Part shown: positions 11,729 through 24,659 of the stretch, piece by piece
Numbering within the stretch: position 1 is the stretch's first letter
Layout: each line of letters opens with the position of its first letter
Assembly: GCA_030141605.1 (NCBI GenBank)
Contig: JAQGDQ010000180.1
Span: 262,501 to 326,500 of the forward strand
Source: Tubiluchus corallicola
Taxonomy: Eukaryota > Priapulida > Priapulimorpha > Priapulimorphida > Tubiluchidae
Direction of reading: 5' to 3'
Length of the DNA: 64,000 nt
The notes under the pieces: generated by a model
The model's input: the letters and a program-made list of their open reading frames with translations, nothing else
The model's database searches: none
What the model was told of the DNA's origin: nothing
Made by a program: the position numbers and the translations under genes

Positions 11729-13530
11729 TTTTCATCTACCAAGTTTTATGTATGTTCATTTTATTTTATCTGTTCCTGTTTTGCTTTACGACTTTTTACG
11801 ATCTGTCATGTATTCTGCATTTTATTTTGCTTTCCTAAATGAAAAGTGTGAAGTTTTAAATTATTTATAAGTTTTTTCACTCAAGACTGATTTAAAAAAC
11901 CCGTACGTTTTACGTCAAAACCAAAATGATTCTAATTACTGCTCTGTAGCATTAGCTTCTTCTACAAAACTTATCTGTTTGTCTCCACACCGTGAGAAGC
12001 AATGCGAAAACATTTGACAAAACTACTTAATAGGTAGATTTCACTTCTACAGTTTTGAGACTAAAACAAACGCCAAAAGTAGTACGATTTTCAACAAAGT
12101 GAAATATAATAATTAATAATCCTGCAAAATGGCAACCTTCAGTGCAATTCTGGGTCTGAGTATTGTATCTATGCCAGCGAAGTGACGGCTGTGAATTGGC
12201 CCTACTACCGAAACTGAAGCGTAATTATTGCGAACGAATTCGCAAGCAAAACTACGTACGGGGGAAGGATAAGGCGAGAGTAGGTTACAGGAAAAAGAAA
12301 AGAACAATGGCGGAAACACGTTTTTTCTTAACCGGATACTAAATTTATTTTTAACGTGTTGTTTTTGCTATAATCCGTATTAGTTGTTGTTGAAATGGTA
12401 AGACTATTTTTAATTAAAGCGTAATGCAGAAAAGTAGCAAAAAGAAAAGACTTTGCGTTGCAATAACGCTAACGGTGCTTAACAGTTGTCGTGTGATAAC
12501 AAATACAGCTATAGCCGCGCAACCTATACGGCAGACTGTGCAAAAATTTATCTCCATTTCAGTTGATGGTAAATTTATTTTAATGATGTCAACTCCGCGA
12601 AAAATAAATGCTTTACACTTCCGATCAACTTCTGTTTATTAAAACTGTATAAATGATAAAAACTAGCGTGTTAGCTTCTAAATTTGACTTTTCACAAAAT
12701 CAGCCTCAATTTGAAAAACAGTAAAGTTCTGTGACTTTATCTATTAATTTCCGTTATTTATTCAACCCGGGATTAAACTAGCTGTTTACGGAATGTGTCA
12801 ATCCTATCAGGAATAATGAGTAATTACATTTACTCTTATATTACTAGTGTTAAACACAAGTTAATTAATCTTTCTAGCACGGATTACCATTTTCCTCAAA
12901 GTTGATAAGATATTAAATGCAATCAAGCGAGATTTGTATTTTAATTAAATTTTAGCCGACAGTTTTTCTCCTGACTGGCGAAATGGCTTTTGTGTATGTA
13001 GTAAGTGCGTCATAAACTGCTGCTTTTATTAGTTTGTTAATAAAGCTTCCTTTCCTAAAAATTGTTACGTGCATGTAGCACCTTAATTAGAAGCGTGGAA
13101 AATATTTTGACTAATTTCGTTGTGGTTTTCTGCACTGTTTTCGGAAATCATTAAATTAATAGTGACTTAGAACATACTTTGCATCTATGACTTGACGTGT
13201 TTAGCTCTATGACAGGCTGAGGAAAATACACACCTAGTAAATACGTGCTACGATAAAATGAGTTGTTACTTGAAGCAGCAGGGCTCGTATTTAAAATTAC
13301 TGGGGGGGGGGGGCTGCTTCAGGAAATTTTTAGCCAATGTTTTTATACTGTGTAAAACGAAACAAACATGTCATGTGATTTTAATGTTGTAATTTCGAAT
13401 TGTAATTTTACGCAAACTAACATACGAAAGTTTATATATAAACTTCATGAAATCCTAAACGAAAATTTTTTTTTGCTCACTAATAGCCTAAATTGTCGCA
13501 TTTCAAGCTTGATCCATTCACGGTAAGCAC
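11729..13530. other. Intron sequence without recognised feature
   Basis: URB2 intron 2. Short ORFs occur at random frequency; a G-run lies at 13302-13312. I see no paired termini or exon signature. Confidence 0.45.
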
Positions 13531-13544
13531 TTGACAACTGACAA

Positions 13545-13803
13545 CAAACTGTGTGACCGACAGTACTTTCTCTACCTGTGCTCATGGCCACATAAACTGT
13601 GTGAGCGACAGTACTTTTTCTACCTGTGCTCAGGGCCACATGGGCTTAGCAGCAAAACACCTTGGGGTGTGAAGTAAACAGTACTACCCTCGTGTGCTCT
13701 GGTTGCGTACAAGCATAAAGAATATCATGCTGAATATTATCGATAATATTGAGTGAAAATAGGGGGTGCTGCAGTTCCACAGTACCTATACACGAGACGC
13801 CAC
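13545..13803 (-). mobile_element. hAT family E, copy 3 (inverted)
   Basis: Contains the ATTATCGATAATATT palindrome, the TGCAGTTCCACAGTACC block and ends ATACACGAGACGCCACCG, the inverse of E1. A 45-bp segment (ACTGTGTGAxCGACAGTACT) is duplicated at its left. Confidence 0.65.
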
Positions 13804-14104
13804 CGTAAATTTCACAGTTGTAAAGACATATCCCTCATCGAAAAGAATTTTCCTAAAATCAAGGTGCAAAAATGACAGAGATATGTAAGATTCTGTTTTT
13901 TCCCTTTGTAAAAAATCAGTAAAAATACAGGGTGTAAAATTTATCAAACATGGGAGAAATCCCTGAACTGGGAGAGGACTGAACACAGATGGTGCTCGTG
14001 TTCATTATGGTCAGTTAATTTATCCTTCAACGATCTTATATTGATTAATAAACATGACTTGTTAAATAACTCTCTCCTAAATTGATTTCTGTGCTTAACT
14101 TCAG

Positions 14105-14260
14105 AAAGCATTGGTTAGAGGCATCTATCAACTACTGGACATATGCAGTGAACATACTACAGCCATGCTGACCGCAGTCCTCGATTCTGCCGGAACTCAG
14201 ATGTTCAAAGTGCTTAGAAATGATTTCGTCAAGTATTATAAGTACACAGGAAAGGTTTGA
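14105..14260 (+). CDS. URB2: URB2 terminal coding exon with stop
   Basis: The acceptor AACTTCAG| is followed by 51 codons and TGA. The encoded segment carries the hallmarks of the Urb2/Npa2 C-terminal domain: KALVRGIYQLLDICSEH near the start, then an 'LDSAGTQMFKVL' helix and the ending FVKYYKYTGKV. In relatives this block is recognisable as '(K)KALxxGIYxLLDxCxEH...YKKYHKYxGK'. Phase 0 matches the preceding exon, giving QIK|KAL across the junction. The protein therefore ends here and the following bases are 3' UTR or flank. I see no unambiguous polyadenylation signal right after the stop; an ATTAAA occurs near 14297. This is the most secure gene call in the window. Confidence 0.95.
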   Translation, partial: KALVRGIYQLLDICSEHTTAMLTAVLDSAGTQMFKVLRNDFVKYYKYTGKV

Positions 14261-14712
14261 GGCTGCAGCATTTCTTACTGTGATACTCGAGAGGCGATTA
14301 AAGAAGTTATGCACCTGTTGTAACGATTGTTGCTTAATCTGCTTGAATTGTATAATCATTGTGCGTAAACTCACGTTGGCAATTCTTTTCACGATAAATC
14401 GAATAGGCAGAAAGTTGTTTGTCATAATTTAGTTTTTTTTAATAATTTTGTATTTTTCTAGTTTTGAATTGTTGTTCAGACGATCTTTTGATTGGAGAGA
14501 GAATTTGCCAGGTCACAGCCAAACATGCTCAAAATTGAAACTTATCACACAATGTGCAGAGAATGAAACAAATGCACCATTTATATATTCTCAGTGATTC
14601 AGCGTATTAATAGTGACTTACAACATACTTTGCATCTATGTAGATGTTTAGCACTATGACAGGCTGAGGAAAATAGATACCTAATAGATCTAGTAGGGCT
14701 GAGAGCTAAGTG

Positions 14713-15070
14713 CAGGGGCGTGTTTACCAATAGGCTAACTAGGCTATAGCCTAGGGCGACAAAGGTTGAGGCGCGTCAGATTTAGAAATGGAGAAATTTA
14801 GAAAACTTTTGGAAAATGTGCATACTTTCACATTCATGTAAAGGGAGCATTTTATAACACACTACAAGCAGTTAGTGAGTGCACCTTCTATATGTGCCAC
14901 ATAACGAACAAGTGCAAGGTATTACACAACAAGCAGTTGCGCAGCCTGCTTGTATATAAGCGCTTTGGAAATAAATGTAATTAATAGTGACCGTCTGGAA
15001 ACTAAGTTAACATCATTTCTAATGCACCACAAGTAGTTGTTTAATCTGTTCAATAAAACAACCATAAACC
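14713..15070 (+). mobile_element. hAT-like MITE H, partial copy 1
   Basis: Starts CAGGGGCGTGTTTACCAATA and runs parallel to 27925-28250, including 'GCAAGGTATTAC...CAACAAGCAGTTGCGCAGCC'-type sequence. The right terminus is missing. Confidence 0.65.
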
Positions 15071-15214
15071 AAGCCTTAAGCAATCCTGGTTTCTCAAGTA
15101 ACTCGGTTTTTGCAGAATTACATACATTTCACTTGTTTCACTATGTAGCGTTGAAGCGGGAAGAGAAATCTCTAGCTAGATAGTGATAAGAAAGATAGGT
15201 ATCGCTTCAAGTAA

Positions 15215-15390
15215 ACAAAAAGAAATTAATCAGTAGAAATATGAATAAAACGTTTATATGATTTAAGCAGCATTGATGCATTGATTTTTGGTTCTGGAAC
15301 GTATCCCAATTCGTTTACATCACTTCCTATGGAAGTTTTAGTTTCGTTTAACGTCATTAACGTCGTTAAGTGAAGACTTAGTTACCCTGC
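15215..15390. mobile_element. pogo-like F family end bordering the satellite
   Basis: Closely matches 9820-10000, the right part of element F2 (shared GATTTAAGCAG, TCTGGAACGTATC and CTATGGAAGTTT). It runs directly into the satellite, whose unit resembles the F terminus. Confidence 0.7.
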
Positions 15391-17395
15391 ACTGAGTGTT
15401 TTAGTTTCATTTAACATCGTTAAGTGAGGACTTGCTTACCCTGCAATGAGTGTTTTAGTTTCATTTAACGTTGTTAAGTGAGGACTTACCCTGCACTGAG
15501 TGTTTTAGTTTCATTTAACGTCGTTAAGTGAGGACTTACTTACCCTGTACTGAGTGTTTTAGTTTCATTTAACGTCGTTAAGTGAGGACTTACCTGCACT
15601 GAGTGATTTAGTTTCATTTAACGTCGTTAAGTGAGGACTTACTTATCTGCACTGAGTTTTTTAGTTTCATTTAACGTCGTTAAGTGAGGACTTACTTACC
15701 TGCACTGAGTGGTTTAGTTTCATTTAACGTCGTTAAGTGAGGACTTACCCTGCACTGAGTGTTTTAGTTTCATTTAACGTCGTTAAGTGAGGACTTACTT
15801 ACCTGCACTGAGTGGTTTAGTTTCATTTAACGTCGTTAAGTGAGGACTTACCCTGCACTGAGTGTTTTAGTTTCATTTAACGTCGTTAAGTGAGGACTTA
15901 CTTACCTGCACTGAGTGTTTTAGTTTCATTTAACGTCGTTAAGTGAGGACTTACTTACCTGCACTGAGTGGTTTAGTTTCATTTAACGTCGTTCAGTGAG
16001 GACTTACCCTGCACTGAGTGTTTTAGTTTCATTTAACGTCGTTAAGTGAGGACTTACTTACCCTGCACTGAGTGTTTTAGTTTCATTTAACATCGTTAAG
16101 TGAGGACTTGCTTACCCTGCAATGAGTGTTTTAGTTTCATTTAACGTTGTTAAGTGAGGACTTACCCTGCACTGAGTGTTTTAGTTTCATTTAACGTCGT
16201 TAAGTGAGGACTTACTTACCCTGTACTGAGTGTTTTAGTTTCATTTAACGTCGTTAAGTGAGGACTTACCTGCACTGAGTGATTTAGTTTCATTTAACGT
16301 CGTTAAGTGAGGACTTACTTATCTGCACTGAGTTTTTAGTTTCATTTAACGTCGTTAAGTGAGGACTTACTTACCTGCACTGAGTGGTTTAGTTTCATTT
16401 AACGTCGTTAAGTGAGGACTTACTTACCTGCACTGAGTGGTTTAGTTTCATTTAACGTCGTTAAGTGAGGACTTACTTACCTGCACTGAGTGGTTTAGTT
16501 TCATTTAACGTCGTTAAGTGAGGACTTACCCTGCACTGAGTGTTTTAGTTTCATTTAACGTCGTTAAGTGAGGACTTACTTACCTGCACTGAGTGTTTTA
16601 GTTTCATTTAACGTCGTTAAGTGAGGACTTACTTACCTGCACTGAGTGGTTTAGTTTCATTTAACGTCGTTCAGTGAGGACTTACCCTGCACTGAGTGTT
16701 TTAGTTTCATTTAACGTCGTTAAGTGAGGACTTACTTACCTGCAATGAGTGTTTTAGTTTCATTTAACGCCGTTAAGTGAGGACTTGCTTACCCTGCACT
16801 GAGTTTTTTAGTTTCATTTAACGTCGTTAAGTGAGGACTTACTTACCTGCACTGAGTGGTTTAGTTTCATTTAACGTCGTTAAGTGAGGACTTACTTACC
16901 TGCACTGAGTGGTTTAGTTTCATTTAACGTCGTTAAGTGAGGACTTACCCTGCACTGAGTGTTTTAGTTTCATTTAACGTCGTTAAGTGAGGACTTACTT
17001 ACCTGCACTGAGTGGTTTAGTTTCATTTAACGTCGTTAAGTGAGGACTTACCCTGCACTGAGTGTTTTAGTTTCATTTAACGTCGTTAAGTGAGGACTTA
17101 CTTACCTGCACTGAGTGTTTTAGTTTCATTTAACGTCGTTAAGTGAGGACTTACTTACCTGCACTGAGTGGTTTAGTTTCATTTAACGTCGTTCAGTGAG
17201 GACTTACCCTGCACTGAGTGTTTTAGTTTCATTTAACGTCGTTAAGTGAGGACTTACTTACCTGCAATGAGTGTTTTAGTTTCATTTAACGCCGTTAAGT
17301 GAGGACTTGCTTACCCTGCACTGAGTGTTTTAGTTTCATTTAACATCGTTACGTGAGGACTTACTTACCCTGCACTGAGTGCACTTCACAAACGC
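15340..17395. repeat. Satellite of 50-54 bp units with 676-bp higher-order period
   Basis: Roughly three dozen units of TTTAGTTTCATTTAACGTCG plus TTAAGTGAGGACTTAC and TGCACTGAGTG. Units differ by an optional TTAC and by point variants. Three rare variants (TGCAATGAG, CTGTACTG, TTATCTGC) recur exactly 676 bp apart (15441/16117, 15545/16221, 15645/16321). A GTTCAG variant recurs at 678 bp and then 522 bp. The inverse of the unit, AAGTCCTCACTTAACGACG, matches the terminus of pogo-like F2 (AAGTCCTCGCTTAACGAC). Confidence 0.95.
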
Positions 17396-17800
17396 CTACG
17401 TTGCAGGTAAAAAAATTCTTACTAAGCAAAAACAACTTTCTATTACTATGTTCATTTCATCTGTTTCTAATCATAATAATGAAGACAGCTAAGTAAAAGT
17501 AATAAAAAAAAAACATCTGTGTCATCGCCATGCTCTCTTGTTTTTCATTTGATATCTCATTTTGCTTGTTCATTAATAGTCAGCAAACTGCTTGACTGTT
17601 GCAGCAGTATAATCTGCAGTGTCAGGTGGCTTCATGTTGTTCCATGGCATTTTCTCATCCTTGTCAGAGTTACAAGGTTTAATCGGTTTATTTTATAGAC
17701 ACCAGATGAGGTAACGGCTCTGAGCACTTCTGCAAAAATGCAAAAGAAATTTCTGATCCAGATTATGCGTTCGTATGCAGTTCTTAACAAATTTCACTTG

Positions 17801-18359
17801 ACGGAAAGAGAAAGTCACTTAGTATGTTGGGTTTATTTTACTGTTATCACTTAAATTTAGAAAAATATAACAACGAAATTTGCAAAGAACTGCCCATAAA
17901 GAATAAATTTAAAATATACTACCTATGAATAGAAATTTTCAGGCGCGGTGGTTCCCGCCATTCACTTGAAAATTGTGACGTAACTGGGAGACTTCGTAAC
18001 TTTTCGTAAGCGCGTCATGGCTTTTCCTAAGCGTGTGCTGCTTAAACTAATTCAAACTTCTGCAACTTACCTAATGTTCACTCAAAAATATTACAAAATT
18101 AAGTATCTATTTTTTTTGTAAAAACTTATTGTACTTTTGATGAAGATTGACAGTGCGCTACTTTTCTTCAAGACGAATGACGTCATTGAAAGAAGAATGG
18201 ACATTGAAAATAGGAGCGTCCAAGCATGAAGTGATCATGACTTTGAAGTGATTTTACTAATTACACGAGGCGCTCATTGCAGTTTTATTAGTAAATCCTT
18301 CTAACATTTTTCGTGAACATTGAAATAAGCCAAACCTCCAAGAAGGCTTGACCTTTCCT
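17801..18359 (-). mobile_element. MITE family B (TTAA type), copy 1, inverted
   Basis: Ends GACCTTTCCT followed by TTAA (18360-18363). The other end, near 17801, has AAGTCACTTAGTATGTTGGG but lost its TTAA. Homologous copies are near 29790, 36790, 44282 and 50198. Confidence 0.7.
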
Positions 18360-18694
18360 TTAATAAACATTCTAGTTGTCAAGTCAAGTCGAAAATAAAT
18401 AAGAAGTTGATGATCTTACCACATACATTGACTCTTAATCTGTTTGAACGTTTGACCAGAAAATTTAACATAACTGAAAATTCTATGATTCAAAGAGGTT
18501 TCAAGCTGCTTGTTTTCACACAAATTTCCCATGGGGGCGTTGTGACATTAGCGTTGAAATTTATTGCAATATGTGAACAAAACCTTATGGAACGAATAAA
18601 GGTTCAACGTTGCAAACTGCAATATTTAAAATTAAAAGAAATCTACTTAGTCTTATCCGAAGTCGTATCCTTCCCCTATATTATAAATTCTTTC

Positions 18695-19252
<558 letters not shown>

Positions 19253-19259
19253 CTTTTGC

Positions 19260-20090
19260 CGTTTACCGCGACACGACCTGATTTAGATTTTGTGGTCAGA
19301 TAAATTGCCGTATTGTGAAATACGTTCACACTTTTTTCACAAAGAAGCCATATTCCATCTTCACGCTTCGGTAAGTTTACCTGCAAGTTGTAACGGGACA
19401 CGTGATCAGTGAACCCGCCTCCCTGCATTACACCTAAATTGCACGTTTATGTGAATCGTTTAGGTGATGGAGGACCCACAAGTACAAGAGATATTGAATC
19501 GCATTTGTTGCTGTTGAAAAATCATCGAATTTTCTCGGTAGTAATTTTTCCAGCAATTTCATACTGTATAAAATGTTGCTGTTAGGCATATTTTGAATAA
19601 AAGACAGTTTAAAACAAGCATATTTTTCCAGCAATTTCGTACTGTGTAGAATATTGCAATGGAGCATATTTTGAATAAAAGACAGGTTAAAACAAGCATA
19701 TTTGTTGAAATTGCTCTAAATGGGGAAAGACAAGGCATGGGTAGCCCTTTTTTTTGCAGAACAGAACAACACAATTATTTTCTAGTTATCGAGAAAAGAA
19801 GTGAAAATTTAGTAGTTGAGATCGTCAGTTCAATTAAGCGCGTCTTCTATTCGAATTGTTTCTGTGGAAACGGTGAGTGGGCCCGCTATACGAGTGGGTT
19901 TGTTTGTAAAAACCACCAGGGAGTCTTTACTTTATGCTAGTCGTAAAGCTCTTTATTAAAGCTATCCGTCTGACTGTGTTTGCCTTTCAATGAAAACGGA
20001 GAGAAACATTGTATTAGTCGGAAATCAACTTGCTTGTTTTGGAAAGAAAGGTCCCAAAAGCCCTGCAAAATCATGATTTGCTCTACCAGA
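19260..20090. other. Intergenic sequence with small duplication
   Basis: A ~55-bp segment (TTTTTCCAGCAATTTC, then GAATAAAAGACAG) occurs twice at about 19545-19610 and 19625-19690. No gene is recognised. Confidence 0.5.
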
Positions 20091-20091
20091 T

Positions 20092-20205
20092 GACGACAAC
20101 GATGATGATGATGACGGCGGTGATGATGATGATCATGACGATGATAAGTTGATGACGATTATTATTATGATGATGATGATGTTGTTGTTGTTGATGATAA
20201 TTATA

Positions 20206-20236
<31 letters not shown>

Positions 20237-20288
20237 CGAAGATTATGATGATGATGATTATGATTATGATAATGAAGTAGTTGTTGTT

Positions 20289-20319
<31 letters not shown>

Positions 20320-20332
20320 ATGACAATAGTGT
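20092..20332. repeat. (GAT)n trinucleotide tract
   Basis: Imperfect GAT repeats with GTT interruptions over about 240 bp. Confidence 0.95.
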
Positions 20333-20593
20333 GTTTTATTGATATTGTTACTGAATCACGCTTTGCTGCTGGTGTTGTCACGGTTGAACAAATATGGAGT
20401 GTGAACTGCCCATCTAATGAATCTTAAGCCGTAGAACCATTTTACTTTTCGCAACAGACTGAATTGTTGTCGAGTGGGACAATGATGTGGCAAAGGGAGT
20501 GAATCCTTGCTGTACACAAATGTTATCATTCATTACTTTTCTAAATAACAAAAGCTTCGCTTAGACTCGGCTTCTTAGCTGAACCGATCTTAA

Positions 20594-21990
20594 AGGAAGA
20601 CAGGATGATCTTTCACATACAACCCCATTTTCAAATACGAAAAAAGTATACATTTCAACCTGACAATTAATACTGCAAAAGGTTTTCTGATTAGATAATT
20701 AAATAATTGATTAAAAACTTAATTAACGGCAGGTGAGCCCAACAATTGATGACATCACAAACTAACATTATTTTCAACAGCAAAAATATTTCACGTGCGT
20801 GTTGCACGTGTTTGCGAAAGCGAAAATTGAAGTACAGTGCTACTGTAAGATATTCAGTGTGTTGTACTAAAACTAGGTATTTTTAAGATAAAAATTCAAA
20901 TTTCAAAATTTACCGCTGTGCTCATGCATGAGCTGTCGAACGTGTGTAGTTAGTCACAAACTAACACAATTGAACTGAGAGGTACAGCACCTGTTTTTTG
21001 TGCAACGCGCTTCCGAAATGCCCATCTAAGAAGAAAAGTGAGATTTAGAGAAGAATAATGGTCTTCAAGAAAAGTAAGGTCGTTATAAAATTTCATAACA
21101 TTATATAACAAAGAAAGTTGATTGATGACGTCTGAGTCGCGGTTTTATTATAACCAAAGTTCTGAACGTGGAAATCGATTAATTTCATCACTATCAATGT
21201 TGGTGACATTATTACGTACATTAAACATCATCACGTGATTTTCTGTAGTCAATCTGTAACTGTCAACGAACAGACGAAAAAAAATTGTTGAAGCTGCCGT
21301 TAAAAAGTAAGCAACGCAATTCAAGTGGTTCAAAATTTGAACAACTTATAATGTATCACTCGCGATTTTAGTAGATCGGCTGATGTCAGCAAAGCAAAAC
21401 CGGACACAATTTTAAACTGTCAGTCAAAACAATCTGCTCTTTAAAATATTGGAAGGAAACACTATTTTTTTTCAAAAATGACTTACGTGAAAGAATTATT
21501 ACCACGTAAACACAATTTCGCGTTCGCGCCACTAGTTCTTCACTGTTACATGCATTTCGCCATTCACTAGTTAGACGGCCAAAATTGCCTGAATTTCGGA
21601 CAACATTGCACAAAAAAACATTTGCTGTTCACATGTATTAGTTTGTGGCGTTCGACAGCTCATGCGTGAGCACAGCGGTAAATTTTAAATTTGAATTTTT
21701 ATCTTAAAACTTGCATAGTTTTAGTACAACATACTGAATATCTTACAGCAGCACTGTACTTCAGTTTTCTCTTTAGCAAACACGTGCAACACGCTCATGG
21801 AATATTTTTGCTGTTGAAAATTATGTTAGTTTGTGATGTCGTCAATAATTGGGCTCGCTCTCCGTTAATTAAGTTTTTAATCTATTTTTTCACTATCAGA
21901 AACGTTTTTGCAGTATTAATTGTGTTAAAATGTATACATTTTATTGGCCTTGACAATGAGGTAGTATCTGAAAAATCATCCTGTCTTTCT
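20594..21990. mobile_element. Foldback element C1, complete, TTAA-flanked
   Basis: Starts AGGAAGACAGGATGATC and ends with its inverse (GATGATTTTTCAG side: CATCCTGTCTTTCT), with TTAA on both sides (20590-20593 and 21991-21994). The terminal ~435 bp are inverted copies of each other (20594-21030 and about 21570-21990); the ~540-bp centre is unique. The TTAA target suggests piggyBac-type mobilisation, but no transposase is present. Partial copies are at 22656 and 30374. Confidence 0.85.
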
Positions 21991-22655
21991 TTAAACAATG
22001 ACACTTCCAGATAAGCCAGCAAGCAATCTAGGCAAAAGAAACCGTTTGTATTTGGAAGTTAAACGCCGGTAACTATGACGAGTTCACGTGGCATCTGTCA
22101 TGAAGTTTACTGAACTAGCGAGACTAATTTTATTCTCTTTCTTGAAAACTGCGACAAAAAAAATTTACAGAAAATGTGATTCGCAGAACAGTAATTTTTC
22201 CTCTGTTAAACCCGTTTCTTCGTATAAAACAATAATCTACATACTATCTCACCTGAGTGTTCACAACAGAGCAATGAACTTGATTAATTTGACAGACAAA
22301 GAGAATTTTCCACGATGTGGCAGCATCCTCTTGTGTATTTAGGCGCACCTGTGTAATAAATGGAGCTTTAAAAATAATCGCAATTGCAAATAAACAAAAC
22401 GTCTGGGTAGCGAGCACATCATTTGATGAGGCAATGGCTTCTACAGCCTGTAAACACAATGGCTTCATCTTTCTCTTCCGTGACTCCTGAAAGCATCCGG
22501 TAAATTGCTCACTTTAATAACCTTGGATGTAAAAGTGTTATTCTGTCATATTCAAAATGACCAAATTTAATTAAATTTAATCACTTTATGGACTAGTGTA
22601 ACAAGGGATGGTGACACGAGATTATCGTTTTTTTTCTGTTAGTCACTTTTAAACC

Positions 22656-23244
22656 AAAACCGGACCCAATCTTAAACTGTAAGTCAAAACAATCTACTGT
22701 TTCAAATGTTAAAAGGAAAGATACTATTTTTTCAAAAATGACTTATGTGAAAGGATTATTACCACACAAATGCAATTTCACGTTCGTGCCACTAGTTTTT
22801 CAATGCTGCATGCATTTCGCCATTCGCTAGTTAGACGGGCCCTAGCGCCTGCATTTCGGAAACGCATTGCACAAAAAACAGGTGCTGTGCCTTTCATTTC
22901 AGTTGTGTTAGTTTGTGACGAGCTACACACGTTCGACAGCTCATGCGTGAGCACAGCGGTAAATTTGAAATTTGAATTTTTATCTTAAAACTTGCCTAAT
23001 TTTAGTACAACACACTGAATATCTTACAGTAGCGCTCTACTTCAATTTTCGCTTTTGCAAACACGTGCAACACGCTCGTGGAATATTTTTGCTGTTGAAA
23101 ATCATGTTAGTTTGTGATGTCATCAATAGTTGGGCTTGCCCTCCGTTAGTTAACTATCTAGCTTAAAAGGTTTGGTCTTATTTTAGATCTTATTTTAACC
23201 GTATTTCAGAATGGGGTAGGATATGAAAAATCATCCTGTTTCCT
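22656..23244 (+). mobile_element. Foldback element C2, right half
   Basis: Aligns to the centre and right arm of C1 from ACCGGACCCAATCTTAAACT to CATCCTGTTTCCT, followed by TTAA (23245-23248). The left arm is missing. Confidence 0.8.
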
Positions 23245-24650
23245 TTAATAAAGAAATGTGAACATTTTATTCATAAAATTTTAATGCGACAAGCCTGAAA
23301 CTTATTAATACAATTAGTAAGGAAAGACACAGTAAGTTTTGGTAAATATAGAACATGGTTGAATGGGTTAGACTCGTTTTCCGGAAGAGGTTCTTGCTAG
23401 AAAAGTTTTTGCTAGAAAAATTTACTTCCCAGAAAAAAATCTTGTCAGAAAAGATTTTTTCAAGATTGCCATTTCCCGGAAAAATGTTCTCTTATAACCG
23501 TTTTTCATGGAAAATAAAGTTCCCAAAGAATGTAATAAATTCCTTTGAAAGCTCAGTTAGATACGCAATAGAAAAGTATGTTGAGAATATCGTAGTTTAT
23601 TCTAATTACGCGTATTGGTCAATATGGATCGTTAAGGCAAGAAAATGAAACGTCATAATGAATAGGTAACTATACCTCTCAGTTCAGATGTGTTAGATTG
23701 CCTCTTCCCTTGCCTTCTCTTCTCTTCTCTTTTCTTCTCCCCTCCTCTCCTCATCTCACCTCACCTCAACTTATCTACCCTAATCCAATCTAGTTCCGTC
23801 CACTACAGTCCTGCTCAGTCAAATCAAATCCAATCTAACGTAGTCGTGGGAAGATTACACTTGGGCTCGTCTTTCGCTGTCATCAAGATCATATCTTTAA
23901 TTGTATAGTATTAATTATTCCAGGAATTACACGTGTAATCTAATATCCTGCATTGAGTAATCTTATCGCGTTCAAGAGAACTGACAATCCAATCTCTTGC
24001 AAGATCATAATTATTAAGTCCTGCCTTATTCTGCTCCGTTTGATCAAGCTAGTGTTTGAGATGGAGTGAGTTGAGACAAACATAATCTGTAAAATTGTTT
24101 GAGTCGAACTTTGTGGGTGGTTTGGGATGAATTATGCATGTTTTTCGTAAGTCTATCGTGCTATAACATGATCCTTTATTGTGTGTCTTAAGTTGCAGAA
24201 AAACATGTTTATTGGCAGGTATAGTTAAGTGCAAAACCTGGTTATAGATAGCAGCGCTGGATTTAGGTCAAATGCGGCGCTAGTTAGCTTATGAGGCGAC
24301 TTACCTACTTGAGCCCTGAAGGAGGTAGGCAGGCCCGGTAGGCCTGTACAGGTAGTCGGGCATACATTTTCAGGATATTTAAGAGTGGTTAAAATACAAA
24401 TTATTATTTTGTTAAAACAAGTTTTCCGCAAATTTTCGAATTATCAGGCCTCAGGGAAAGTTTTGCGAGTTTCATGGCTAAATTCAGGTTCAGACTGTCT
24501 GGGCTATAGAGCCCTAGCCTGCCCAACACTGTCTTACACAGGTCACGTGATGAAATAGTGTGACTTATTTCACACAAACACTCTATACAATATAACTATC
24601 ATACCACATATACTTCACAATTAAAAACAACTTACTAGCAGATTTCTATA
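23245..24650. other. Intergenic sequence, C/T-rich patch
   Basis: A tract of TCTTCTC and TCCAATC-like pentamers lies at 23700-23845. Otherwise no gene, array or paired terminus is recognised. Confidence 0.45.
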
Positions 24651-24659
24651 AACAACTAT

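Noticed and set aside
15340-17395. CRISPR-like array (regular repeats)
   Set aside because: There are no unique spacers, units are contiguous, and the setting is a eukaryotic genome with transposon homology.
21691-22014. ORFs beginning MNFYLKTC repeated at 21691, 22972 and 30685, suggesting a conserved small protein
   Set aside because: They lie in the right arm of the foldback element. Differences between copies are mostly amino-acid changing, with an in-frame deletion in one, and the sequence is shared with the opposite arm on the other strand.
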